The notes under the pieces are model-generated. The model was not told where the DNA came from. It ran no database searches and was given only the letters and a program-made list of their open reading frames with translations. Positions 1-6,830 of a stretch of 25,630 nt of DNA are shown in pieces. The number at the start of each line of letters is the position of its first letter. Within the stretch, counting starts at the first letter, position 1. A program made the position numbers and the translations under genes. The DNA is from Leptolinea sp964424035. Lineage in GTDB: Bacteria > Chloroflexota > Anaerolineae > Anaerolineales > Anaerolineaceae. Location of the stretch: the NCBI GenBank assembly GCA_964424035.1, contig CAYRHB010000048.1:1-25630 (forward strand), written 5' to 3'.

Positions 1-2
1 AA

Positions 3-425
3 TTTGTCGGTTCCTGGCGGATGGAAGCCACCTGGTTCAACCCTGACGGCGGACAGCATCAAGGAAAAGGGGAATGGCATTTCGCCTGGGTACTTGGCGG
101 ACGGGGTATCCAGGATGTTTTGTTTGCCAATGGGGCTCCCTCCCATCAATATGGCACCACCCTGCGATGCTATGACCCCGCTCAAGGCCTCTGGAATATC
201 ACCTGGATGCAGTCGTATGGTGGTGAATTTGTAAATCTTGTCGGGAGACAGATGGACAATCGCATTGTTAACGAAGGGGTGGGGTCTGATTCCAACCGCC
301 GGCAACGCTGGAGTTTTTCGGAGATCAAACCGCATTCATTCCTGTGTCGGGGAGAAGTCTTCCGGGATGAAACGAAAGAATGGTTTCTGGAACAGGAAAT
401 GCGTGGATACCGCTTCGTTGATTGA
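3..425 (+). CDS. Uncharacterised protein, C-terminal part (5' end outside window)
   Basis: The reading frame is open from the first base of the window and ends with TGA at 423-425, so the true start lies upstream. The visible 140 residues are rich in Trp, Gly and aromatic residues. They show a run of short beta-strand-like segments (VGSWRMEATWF, GEWHFAWVLGGRGIQDVLF, GTTLRCYDPAQGLWNITWM, and a C-terminal WSFSEIKPHSF..RGE). This pattern resembles small uncharacterised bacterial proteins with a predicted lipocalin/FABP-like beta barrel, some annotated near DUF1579. No catalytic motif is visible. An ATG at 21 exists in frame, but the coding pattern continues upstream of it, so it is not taken as the start. 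The HAD phosphatase gene follows 37 bases later on the same strand and may be cotranscribed. The function is unknown. Confidence 0.75.
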   Translation, partial: FVGSWRMEATWFNPDGGQHQGKGEWHFAWVLGGRGIQDVLFANGAPSHQYGTTLRCYDPAQGLWNITWMQSYGGEFVNLVGRQMDNRIVNEGVGSDSNRRQRWSFSEIKPHSFLCRGEVFRDETKEWFLEQEMRGYRFVD

Positions 426-462
426 TCTGACCGATCGAAATTCTGACCTTAAGGAGAATATT

Positions 463-1089
463 TTGTACAGAAATATCATCTGGGATGTAGACGGGACCAT
501 TTTCAACACATACCCTCCCATGTCCCGTGCTTTCAAAGCCGCTTTGAACGAACTGGGGGCAGATGCAACATTGAGCTGGCTGGAAAAACAAGCCCGCATT
601 TCACTGAGCCATTGTTCAGAAACCCTGTCTGAGAAATTCCGATTGCCTGAACCCGAAATCACGCGAGCGTTTCTGGAGCACTATAAGCGAATCCCGTTTC
701 AGGATCAACAACCGTTTGACGGAGTGATTGATATTTGCACAATGATTCAATCCCGGGGTGGCATGAACCTGATTATCACACATCGCGGAAAAGAATCGAC
801 GAACCGTTTGCTGTCCGCGCATCAGATGTCACACTTATTTACAGATTGTTTCGCGCAGGATGCCGGATTTCCCAAAAAACCCGATCCCGCCGCGTTTCTG
901 GCAATGATCGACAAATACAAACTGGATAGAGAAGAGACACTGGCTGTGGGTGACCGCGATCTGGATGTCGAAGCCGGGCAGTCCGCCGGGTTGTTTGCCT
1001 GCCTTTTCACCATCGGTACCAGCTTTGTCCAGCCGGATCTGACTTTTGACAACTATCAAACTCTCAAGCAGTTCCTGTCTGATCATTAA
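463..1089 (+). CDS. HAD-IA family hydrolase (phosphoglycolate phosphatase-like)
   Basis: Predicted cytoplasmic phosphatase of the haloacid dehalogenase superfamily, 208 residues. Motif I is DVDGT at residues 8-12, with Asp8 the expected nucleophile and Asp10 the acid/base. Motif II is the Thr of LIITHRG near residue 106. The motif III lysine is in FPKKPDP (138-139). Motif IV is GDRDLD (163-168), which would bind Mg2+. The cap between motifs I and II is helical, as in subfamily IA. I place the start at the TTG at 463 because AAGGAG (451-456) lies six bases upstream and the Asp-containing first strand then sits at the N-terminus as usual for the family. The longer frame from 238 overlaps the previous gene and would add 75 unrelated residues. 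The substrate cannot be read from the sequence; 2-phosphoglycolate or a sugar phosphate is typical of the family. Confidence 0.88.
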   Translation: MYRNIIWDVDGTIFNTYPPMSRAFKAALNELGADATLSWLEKQARISLSHCSETLSEKFRLPEPEITRAFLEHYKRIPFQDQQPFDGVIDICTMIQSRGGMNLIITHRGKESTNRLLSAHQMSHLFTDCFAQDAGFPKKPDPAAFLAMIDKYKLDREETLAVGDRDLDVEAGQSAGLFACLFTIGTSFVQPDLTFDNYQTLKQFLSDH

Positions 1090-1125
1090 TCCCCCGGATT
1101 TCAATTATGAAAACCGGGCATCCGG

Positions 1126-1138
1126 TATAATGCCGTCA
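1126..1138 (+). promoter_or_regulatory. Leaderless-type promoter of the flavoprotein gene
   Basis: A perfect -10 hexamer TATAAT at 1126-1131 is followed by six bases (gccgtc) and the ATG at 1138. Transcription would start at or next to the A of the start codon, and no Shine-Dalgarno sequence is present. No convincing -35 box is seen. Just upstream, CCGGAT (1094-1099) and ATCCGG (1120-1125) form an inverted repeat enclosing TTTCA-ATTA-TGAAA (1099-1112), which could be an operator or a weak terminator of the HAD gene. Confidence 0.6.
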
Positions 1139-2364
1139 TGAAAATCGCGGTAATCGGCGCAGGCGCTTCAGGTTTGGCAGCCGCCCTTCAGGCAGCCTGG
1201 AATGACGCCAATGTGACGCTTTTTGAACGGAATGACTCAGTGGGGCGCAAACTGACCGTCACCGGCAGCGGACATTGCAACCTGACCAATGACGCGGTTT
1301 CTCCGGCAGCTTATACATGCGCCAATAAAGAATGGATGCATTCGCTTCTGACGAAATTCGGGGTACAGGAACTGCTGTCCATGCTGGCAGAGATCGGTAT
1401 TCCAGCCCGTCGAACCCATGACGGATGGTATTATCCCCTGTCCAATTCCGCCCACTCTGTTGTGGAGGCATTTTCCAGCGCGGTTGAGTGCGCAGGAGTA
1501 AGAATACTCACCGGACGCCGCGTGACCGGAATACACGCTTCTGGATCCGATAACTTTACCCTCCGCTTCCTGCAGGGTGAAAAAGAACAGGAAGCGGGAT
1601 ATGACCGTTTGGTCGTTTCCACCGGCGGATGCGCCTACCCCTCTCTGGGCTCGCGCGGCGAGATGTTCCCTGTTTTGCAGAAGTTGGGGCACACCGTGCT
1701 GCCCAACCGGCCTGCCCTGGCGCCTATGCTGGTAAATACCGGCATACTGAAATCCCTCCAGGGGATGCGGTTCGATGTGGAAACCGTACTCTGGAATGGA
1801 AACTCACAGATTACCGGTACACGGGGCAACCTGATCTTCACGGAGTGGGGTTTGAACGGTCCGGCGGTGATGGATATCAGTCACCATGTAAGCCTGTACC
1901 CGGCCGGTGTACTGGAACTGTCCATTGATTTTCTGGCTTATTTTCAGCAGGAATTTGACCGGCTTCTGAATGTAAAACGCAAAAGTGACATGCCATCGCG
2001 GGTATTTCTGGACGCGTTCTTCCCGCCAAAAGCAGGTTCCGCTTTCTTGAGAGCAGCAGGCATTCCGGAGACATTGGCTCTTTCTCAGATCGACAACTAT
2101 GACCTCGACCATCTCACAGAAATCCTGCACAATTCCCGCTTCCCGGTGAAGGGTGTTCGGGACTTTGCGTATTGCCAGGTATCGGCAGGGGGTGTGCCGG
2201 TCTCGGAAGTTGACCCGTTCTCGCTTGAATCAAAAAAGATCAAAGGCCTTTTCCTCACAGGTGAAACTTTAGATGTTGTGGGGCCATGTGGCGGGTATAA
2301 CCTGCAATTCGCATTCAGCAGCGGCGCGTTGGCCGGAATGAGTGCATCCGTTCAATCGGGTTGA
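1138..2364 (+). CDS. BaiN/HI0933-family NAD(P)/FAD-dependent oxidoreductase
   Basis: Flavoprotein of 408 residues, the usual length for the HI0933/YhiN/BaiN family (TIGR00275-type, often called 'aminoacetone oxidase family FAD-binding enzyme'). The N-terminal dinucleotide fold shows IGAGASGLAAALQAA at about residues 6-20 with an acidic strand end (LFER). This is followed by the family signature GRKLTVTGSGHCNLTN (about 41-56). A conserved STGGCAYPSLGS segment lies near residue 163. The C-terminus carries the second FAD contact, FLTGETLDVVGPCGGYNLQFAFSSG. The physiological substrate of most members is unknown; BaiN of gut clostridia has been linked to bile acid metabolism, but that role should not be transferred here. 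The gene appears to have its own leaderless promoter. Confidence 0.92.
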   Translation: MKIAVIGAGASGLAAALQAAWNDANVTLFERNDSVGRKLTVTGSGHCNLTNDAVSPAAYTCANKEWMHSLLTKFGVQELLSMLAEIGIPARRTHDGWYYPLSNSAHSVVEAFSSAVECAGVRILTGRRVTGIHASGSDNFTLRFLQGEKEQEAGYDRLVVSTGGCAYPSLGSRGEMFPVLQKLGHTVLPNRPALAPMLVNTGILKSLQGMRFDVETVLWNGNSQITGTRGNLIFTEWGLNGPAVMDISHHVSLYPAGVLELSIDFLAYFQQEFDRLLNVKRKSDMPSRVFLDAFFPPKAGSAFLRAAGIPETLALSQIDNYDLDHLTEILHNSRFPVKGVRDFAYCQVSAGGVPVSEVDPFSLESKKIKGLFLTGETLDVVGPCGGYNLQFAFSSGALAGMSASVQSG

Positions 2365-2407
2365 TCTTTACTCCAAACGCCAGCCGGTGTATATCCATCC
2401 TGTTGCC

Positions 2408-2436
2408 TTGACAGAATAGAGTTATTACTCTATTAT
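2408..2436 (+). promoter_or_regulatory. Promoter of the tetR-nitroreductase operon
   Basis: TTGACA (2408-2413), a 17-base spacer and TATTAT (2431-2436) make a near-consensus sigma-70 promoter. One palindromic site lies in the spacer and a second overlaps the expected transcription start, so a bound repressor would block RNA polymerase. Confidence 0.8.
2418..2431. promoter_or_regulatory. Operator 1, likely for the TetR-type regulator
   Basis: AGAGT-TATT-ACTCT, an inverted repeat with perfect 5-base arms, lies between the -35 and -10 boxes. It shares its AGAGT/ACTCT arms with the second site exactly 20 bases downstream (centre to centre), about two helical turns. Confidence 0.7.
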
Positions 2437-2452
2437 TAGAGTATATACTCTA
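2437..2452. promoter_or_regulatory. Operator 2, likely for the TetR-type regulator
   Basis: TAGAGTATATACTCTA is a perfect 16-base palindrome immediately after the -10 box, over the expected start of transcription. Its arms match operator 1. The location 13 bases before the tetR start codon suggests autorepression. Confidence 0.75.
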
Positions 2453-2464
2453 GTCAGAGGAAGC

Positions 2465-3049
2465 ATGTCGAATAAAGAATTAATCCTCCAGACAGCCCTA
2501 AATCTGTTCAACGTTATGGGAACAGCCAGGGTCACCACCAACCTGATCGCCAGTGAAGCCGGTATCAGTCCGGGCAACCTGTACTACCACTATACAGACA
2601 AAGCCCACATCATTCGCGAAATCTTTGAGCTCATGACTGCTGATTGGGACCGGGTCAACGATGTTTTTCTTGATCCCGGTACCCGGTTGGAAGATTTCAT
2701 GAAGGAATTCATTACGGCAAATTTCAAATTGCTGTGGGACTATCGTTTCTACAGTCGCGAAATGATCGCCTTGATCAATGCCGATCCTCTATTGAAAGAA
2801 CGTCACATACCGGTGATCAATGAGCATTTCAACCAGCAATATCGCATCATCCAGCAGGCTGTTGAAGGGGGTGTTTTGCATTTTCCGGACCCTGAATATC
2901 AGGCCTTTGACGCACTGACCATTTCCTGGATCGTTGCCAACCAGTATCTGATCCATCTGGAAGGTATGGGAAAGGGCGTGGGAAAAGCCGATTTCCAGAG
3001 AGGCGCCCAATTGATCATGAATTCCCTGCGACCCTACCTGGCAGAATAG
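2465..3049 (+). CDS. TetR/AcrR family transcriptional regulator
   Basis: One-component repressor of 194 residues. The N-terminal helix-turn-helix domain occupies about residues 1-50: ILQTALNLFNVMGTARVTTNLIA is the entry helix region, followed by EAGISPGNLYYHYTDKAHIIREIF, the classical TetR recognition helix and the Y-x-H-Y-x-x-K ending. The rest is a helical ligand-binding and dimerisation domain of ordinary length (WDRVNDVFLD, FYSREMIALINADPLL), similar to the C-terminal domain assigned to the PF13972-like group. The start is well fixed by AGAGGAAG (2456-2463) just before the ATG. Two tandem palindromes in its own promoter strongly suggest autoregulation. The nitroreductase gene starts 10 bases after the stop codon, so both are likely one operon, with the regulator sensing a compound related to the enzyme's role. 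The ligand cannot be predicted. Confidence 0.92.
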   Translation: MSNKELILQTALNLFNVMGTARVTTNLIASEAGISPGNLYYHYTDKAHIIREIFELMTADWDRVNDVFLDPGTRLEDFMKEFITANFKLLWDYRFYSREMIALINADPLLKERHIPVINEHFNQQYRIIQQAVEGGVLHFPDPEYQAFDALTISWIVANQYLIHLEGMGKGVGKADFQRGAQLIMNSLRPYLAE

Positions 3050-3058
3050 AACGGAAAA

Positions 3059-4189
3059 ATGAAAAGAAGAAAAAAAGATGAAGCGATCAACCGGCGGGAT
3101 TTCTTAAGGATCATGGGTTTGATCGGTGTGGCTGTTGCCGGTACGGTGTATGCCGATATGGACCGCCCGTGGATCGATCTAGAAAAAATTGTGGATGTGA
3201 ACAAGAAAATGAAGAATAATGACCATACAGATAACGGCAACTCACTGGACCTGATCCGGTACGCCACGCTGGCAGCAAATGGGCACAATACCCAACCCTG
3301 GCGATTCGATCTTGATGGAACCCGCATACAGATCCATCCGGACATGACCCGCCGCCTACCGGTCGTGGATGCGCAGGACCGCGAGCTATGGATAAGCCTG
3401 GGTTGCGCGTTGGAAAACATGCTCATTGCTGCACGGGAAACCGGTTTTTCCGCCTCGGTCATATATCCTGATGAGAACAATTACATTGAAGTCGAATTGA
3501 CCGAAGGCTCACCCGCTCACAGCGAACTTTTTGACGCCATCCCTGAACGCCAAAACTCGCGGTCACTCTATGACGGTTTGGCGTTGCCGGAGAAAGATTT
3601 AACCCGTTTACAGGGCATGCCATTGGAGCCTGGAATAACTGTCAAATATCTACACGGACAATCCGGACTCGCCCTGAGCGCAGATTTTATACGCCGGAGT
3701 ACATTGATCCAGTATGCGGGGAAAAAATTTCTCCACGAACTGGTCCTGTGGTTGCGCTTCAATAAGAAGGAAGCCCTGGCATCCATGGATGGCCTGTACT
3801 CCCGTTGTTCGGGAAATCCCGAAGTTCCCCGCTTTTTAGGGAAGTTGTTTGTGGAAGGAATCAAGCCGGAACAGCAGGCGGCTGCAGATTCAAAAAAGGT
3901 AATGAGTTCCGCCGGGGTGGTTGTTATCGCATCCAATTCAGACAGCCGGTCTGACTGGGTACGTACCGGTCAGGTATATGAACGGCTGGCATTGTTCATG
4001 ACATCCATGAACATAAAATCGGCTTTATTGAACCAGCCTGTAGAGGTGGATGAGATCCGGGGTGAATTTGGAAGCGCGGCAGGGCTGGAGGCAGGGAAAC
4101 CTCAGCTGCTTATGCGGTACGGCTTTACGGCCGCAGCACCCGCTTCCATGCGCAGACCAGTCGAACAAATAATTGAGATAAAGAAGTAA
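3059..4189 (+). CDS. Acg-like nitroreductase-fold protein with twin-arginine signal
   Basis: Protein of 376 residues in the FMN-binding nitroreductase superfamily, closest in style to the mycobacterial Acg/Rv3131 family. Residues 11-17 are NRRDFLR, a good twin-arginine motif, followed by a hydrophobic stretch (IMGLIGVAVAGTVYA, 18-32). Export by the Tat route as a folded FMN protein, possibly with the signal kept as an anchor, is therefore inferred. The first half has the flavin-binding signature RYATLAANGHNTQPWRF (about 67-83) and LWISLGCALENMLIAARETGF. The second half repeats the fold more loosely, with RQNSRSLYDG and GQVYERLALFMTSMNIKSALLNQP. Acg proteins bind FMN but a lid blocks normal nitroreductase substrates, so catalytic activity is uncertain. 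The gene follows tetR by 10 bases with only a weak ribosome binding site, suggesting translational coupling. Confidence 0.82.
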   Translation: MKRRKKDEAINRRDFLRIMGLIGVAVAGTVYADMDRPWIDLEKIVDVNKKMKNNDHTDNGNSLDLIRYATLAANGHNTQPWRFDLDGTRIQIHPDMTRRLPVVDAQDRELWISLGCALENMLIAARETGFSASVIYPDENNYIEVELTEGSPAHSELFDAIPERQNSRSLYDGLALPEKDLTRLQGMPLEPGITVKYLHGQSGLALSADFIRRSTLIQYAGKKFLHELVLWLRFNKKEALASMDGLYSRCSGNPEVPRFLGKLFVEGIKPEQQAAADSKKVMSSAGVVVIASNSDSRSDWVRTGQVYERLALFMTSMNIKSALLNQPVEVDEIRGEFGSAAGLEAGKPQLLMRYGFTAAAPASMRRPVEQIIEIKK

Positions 4190-4226
4190 CCGTTATATGA
4201 AAATACAAACTCAATTACTAAACCTA

Positions 4227-4255
4227 TTGACAGGTTAATTCATTTGTTGTAATAT
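4227..4255 (+). promoter_or_regulatory. Promoter of the marR-MFS operon
   Basis: TTGACA (4227-4232), a 17-base spacer and TAATAT (4250-4255) form a strong sigma-70 promoter. Transcription should begin near 4262. Confidence 0.75.
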
Positions 4256-4259
4256 ACAA
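4247..4259. promoter_or_regulatory. Likely MarR operator over the -10 box
   Basis: TTGTA-ATA-TACAA is a 13-base inverted repeat with perfect arms that covers the -10 hexamer. A second, looser TTGT...ACAA pair lies directly downstream at 4260-4275. TTG/CAA half-sites spaced this way are typical of MarR-family operators, so autorepression is likely. Confidence 0.65.
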
Positions 4260-4293
4260 TTGTTTGGTAACACAACTATATTTGGATCAAAAA

Positions 4294-4731
4294 ATGCCTC
4301 TTTCAGAAAAAGCCTGCATACAGATCAACCAATCCTTGTTTAGCCTGACCCATGCGTATGAAACACGGATGTTAAAGGAATCGGACAATTCATTGAGTCT
4401 GGCGGATTGTTCCATGCTTCTTGTGCTTCATCAATTTGCCCCAATAACAGCCGCTCAATTATCCCGTACCATGGACATCAATCCCGGAACAATATCCGTC
4501 TATGTGAACAATCTGGTCAATAAAGGTTTGTTGAAAAGGGAACAGGATCCGGATGACAGGAGGAGCTGGTGGTTATTGTTGACGGATGAAGGGAAGCTCG
4601 TTGCTTCCAGCGTGGTGAAACATGCCGCAATCTATACACAGGATTTTCTTTCAGTTTTAAATGAAGAAGAACAAAAAAACCTTCTCTCTTTGCTGCTGAA
4701 AGCAGCAAAGAGCCTGGGTTATAACTGGTAA
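4294..4731 (+). CDS. MarR family transcriptional regulator
   Basis: Winged helix regulator of 145 residues from the ATG at 4294. Residues near the middle show the domain clearly: LSLADCSMLLVLHQF, ITAAQLSRTMDINPGTISVYVNNLVNKGLLKREQDPDDRRSWWLLLTDEGK, that is helix-turn-helix, recognition helix and the wing with the conserved D-x-R-R. N- and C-terminal helices (QINQSLFSLTHAYETRML and FLSVLNEEEQKNLLSLLLKAAKSL) would form the dimer interface. A longer frame from the TTG at 4264 would start almost at the predicted transcription start and adds ten residues that look unconserved, so it is less likely. The last codons contain a perfect 12-base hairpin. The MFS transporter gene follows 47 bases later, the usual arrangement for a drug-responsive repressor and its efflux pump. 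Confidence 0.9.
   Translation: MPLSEKACIQINQSLFSLTHAYETRMLKESDNSLSLADCSMLLVLHQFAPITAAQLSRTMDINPGTISVYVNNLVNKGLLKREQDPDDRRSWWLLLTDEGKLVASSVVKHAAIYTQDFLSVLNEEEQKNLLSLLLKAAKSLGYNW
4686..4712 (+). repeat. Perfect 12-base-pair hairpin in the 3' end of marR
   Basis: CTCTTTGCTGCT (4686-4697) and AGCAGCAAAGAG (4701-4712) are exact reverse complements separated by GAA. It lies inside the codons for SLLLKAAKS. A run of five T begins 22 bases after the stem (4735-4739), too far for a standard intrinsic terminator. It may protect or attenuate the transcript between marR and the transporter, or be a by-product of the codons used. Confidence 0.7.
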
Positions 4732-4747
4732 AAATTTTTCTTCCATT

Positions 4748-4764
4748 AGTTGGGTCACCCAACT
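4748..4764. repeat. Perfect palindrome before the MFS gene
   Basis: AGTTGGGT-C-ACCCAACT is a 17-base perfect inverted repeat, followed by TTT (4765-4767). As RNA it would fold as a 6-base stem with a 5-base loop and a short U run. As DNA it could be a protein-binding site. It sits 14 bases before the transporter start, where a Shine-Dalgarno sequence would normally be. Confidence 0.6.
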
Positions 4765-4778
4765 TTTATGGCTATCTT

Positions 4779-6095
4779 ATGACAGATCAAGAAATCAACA
4801 AGAACAGATCATCCTGGCCGTTGCCTTTCCTTACCCTGTGGACGGTTCAAACACTCGCCATGATCACCAGCGAGATCGTTCAATTCTCATTGGTCTGGTG
4901 GCTAACCGACACGTATGGTTCGGGAACGATCGTGGGATGGGCAACCATGATTACTCTGCTTCCCAGGGCGATCCTTAACCCGGTCATCGGCGCGCTCGTC
5001 GACCGGTGGAACCGTCAAAAAATATTACTCGCCAGTCATATGATCATTATTTTAATGATGCTATACCTTGGTAACATTTTTCGTGCCCCAACCATTCCAG
5101 TCGGGATTGTTTTTCTGGTCATATTTATATGCGCGTTAAGCAAGGGGTTTCAATCACCCGTCATACTTTCCTCAACGGCACTCATGGTTCCAGAAAAATA
5201 CATATCCCGTATTGCCGGATTGAACCAGTTGCAACAGGGAGCCATGCGGGTGATTGCCCCTTCAATCGGGGCAGTGTTGCTCCTCCTCCTTCCCATGTCT
5301 GATATTGTAGTAGTGGATATCGTCGGTTCTTCTTTGGGACTTCTGTCGCTGGTATTTGTAAATATCCCCAATCCAGTTCCCGCGCCTAATCCATCACATC
5401 AGACATCCAGTTGGAAGCACGTTCAAAAAGATATTCATAAGGGGATACGCTATATCGTGAAATGGCCTGGAGCTGTGGAAATGTTGAGCTTATCAACCAT
5501 GGTGAATTTTTTGTCCTGTCCGGCCTTTATGTTGGTCTCATTGCTTGTTTCCAGGGATTTCGGTGGATCTGAGAGTGCATTTGGAGCGATCAGCTCTGCC
5601 ATTGGTGCCGGGATGATCTGCGGAGGTATTGTATTAAGTTTCTGGAGCGGGTTCCGAAAACCCATGTTGACATCATTAATGGGCGTGATGGGAATGGCTA
5701 TTGCCCTTCTGGTGACCGGCATGACACCGGCAACATCCTTCTGGCTGGCTGTTGTTTCCATGTTCACAGCAGGGTTTATGATCCCCGTAAGTATGGCTCC
5801 CATTCAAGCATTGGTTCAAAAGTCAGTGGAACCTGGGATGCAAGGGCGGATCTTATCTCTGCTTGATTGTGTTTCAACAACCATCTCTCCCATCAGTTTG
5901 GCGATTGCCGGTCTATTCTTCGACCTAATAGGACCCCGGGACTGGTATACAGGAAGCGGTGTTCTGATACTTTTTGTCGGGATAACTGCCATTCTTTCTC
6001 CAAAACTAAAATCTTTTGGCTATATAGAAATAGAAACGAACAATTCAAACCCGAACATATCAAACGAAACTCATGGTTTGCAGGAAAATATATAA
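4779..6095 (+). CDS. MFS transporter, DHA3/MefA-like efflux family
   Basis: Integral membrane protein of 438 residues with about twelve hydrophobic segments, beginning with LPFLTLWTVQTLAMITSEIVQF (15-36). The loop after the second segment has GALVDRWNRQK (71-81), the MFS motif A pattern (G-x-x-x-D-R-x-x-R). The sequence SRIAGLNQLQQGAMRVIAPSIGAVL and a shorter, related C-terminal half (VEPGMQGRILSLLDCVSTTISPISLAIAG) are typical of the MFS_3/macrolide-efflux-like group that exports drugs or hydrophobic compounds using the proton gradient. The substrate is unknown. The gene has no visible Shine-Dalgarno sequence. A four-codon ORF (ATG GCT ATC TTA TGA, 4768-4782) ends in an ATGA overlap with the transporter's start, so translation may depend on coupling. 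Regulation by the upstream MarR protein is inferred from the operon. Confidence 0.9.
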   Translation: MTDQEINKNRSSWPLPFLTLWTVQTLAMITSEIVQFSLVWWLTDTYGSGTIVGWATMITLLPRAILNPVIGALVDRWNRQKILLASHMIIILMMLYLGNIFRAPTIPVGIVFLVIFICALSKGFQSPVILSSTALMVPEKYISRIAGLNQLQQGAMRVIAPSIGAVLLLLLPMSDIVVVDIVGSSLGLLSLVFVNIPNPVPAPNPSHQTSSWKHVQKDIHKGIRYIVKWPGAVEMLSLSTMVNFLSCPAFMLVSLLVSRDFGGSESAFGAISSAIGAGMICGGIVLSFWSGFRKPMLTSLMGVMGMAIALLVTGMTPATSFWLAVVSMFTAGFMIPVSMAPIQALVQKSVEPGMQGRILSLLDCVSTTISPISLAIAGLFFDLIGPRDWYTGSGVLILFVGITAILSPKLKSFGYIEIETNNSNPNISNETHGLQENI

Positions 6096-6175
6096 TAGAA
6101 ATGAATCAGTTCGTGGGGTAATCTGCAGGAGAAAGAAACCGGGGTGTAATTCACGGTTGGACATCAGGGAAAATC

Positions 6176-6784
6176 ATGAAATGGTATATTGTCCGGCACG
6201 CAGAGAAAGAAAAAGGTGATTTCTACAATCCGGTCCTGCGGCATCAGGATGAACCGGTCAGTGCGCGCGGCTTGGTTGAATCCAGGAAATTATGGGATTA
6301 TTTCAGCAACCGGCACCTCAACCACATCTACGTCAGCCAGTATATTCGTACCGGGCAGACCATTGATTTCACCGCCCGAAAGCTGGGATTGACTCCGGTC
6401 AAAGATGACCGCTTAAATGAGATAGACAACGGGTTGATCGATGGTATGAACGATCAACAGATCGAAAAAACCTACCCGGATGTATGGAAAGGTTTTCTAG
6501 ATCGCGACCACGATTTTCAGTTTCCGGGAGGGGAATATGGAGAGGACGCCCGTGCCCGGATCGATTCATTCTTGCGTGAAAAACAACAGGAAAACGGGGA
6601 TATTCTGGTTGTTTGCCACGAGGGATTGATCCGTCTGTGGGCATGCCATCTCCTTGGTCTGCCGGTCTACCGCCGCTGGGATTTCAAGGTGGACTACTGC
6701 GGCATCATGGAGATCGATTTCATCCCGGAATTCAATAGCTGGAGGTTGTTGCGGTTCAACCAGTCAGTAAACCCAACCGGGTAG
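6176..6784 (+). CDS. Histidine phosphatase family protein
   Basis: Cytoplasmic protein of 202 residues of the phosphoglycerate mutase-like branch. The catalytic signature is IVRHAEKEK at residues 5-13, with RHAE in place of the common RHGE. His8 is the expected phosphohistidine. Arg58 in SQYIRTGQT, Glu82 in RLNEIDNG and His148 in VVCHEGLIRL complete the usual active site, so the protein should be an active phosphatase. Possible substrates range from sugar phosphates to nucleotides or phosphoproteins and cannot be chosen from the sequence. The start is supported by AGGGAA shortly before the ATG. It begins 80 bases after the MFS gene and opens a long run of same-strand accessory enzymes. Confidence 0.88.
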   Translation: MKWYIVRHAEKEKGDFYNPVLRHQDEPVSARGLVESRKLWDYFSNRHLNHIYVSQYIRTGQTIDFTARKLGLTPVKDDRLNEIDNGLIDGMNDQQIEKTYPDVWKGFLDRDHDFQFPGGEYGEDARARIDSFLREKQQENGDILVVCHEGLIRLWACHLLGLPVYRRWDFKVDYCGIMEIDFIPEFNSWRLLRFNQSVNPTG

Positions 6785-6830
6785 TCTTCCAGATTCCCGG
6801 CTATTCGATCCCCCAAAAGGCCAGTCCGAT

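Noticed and set aside
238..462. N-terminal extension of the HAD phosphatase frame
   Set aside because: It overlaps the upstream gene by 188 bases and adds unrelated residues, while TTG at 463 has a good AAGGAG and puts motif I at the N-terminus.
4264..4293. TTG start adding ten residues to MarR
   Set aside because: It lies almost on the predicted transcription start and lacks a ribosome binding site; ATG at 4294 gives a normal MarR N-terminus.
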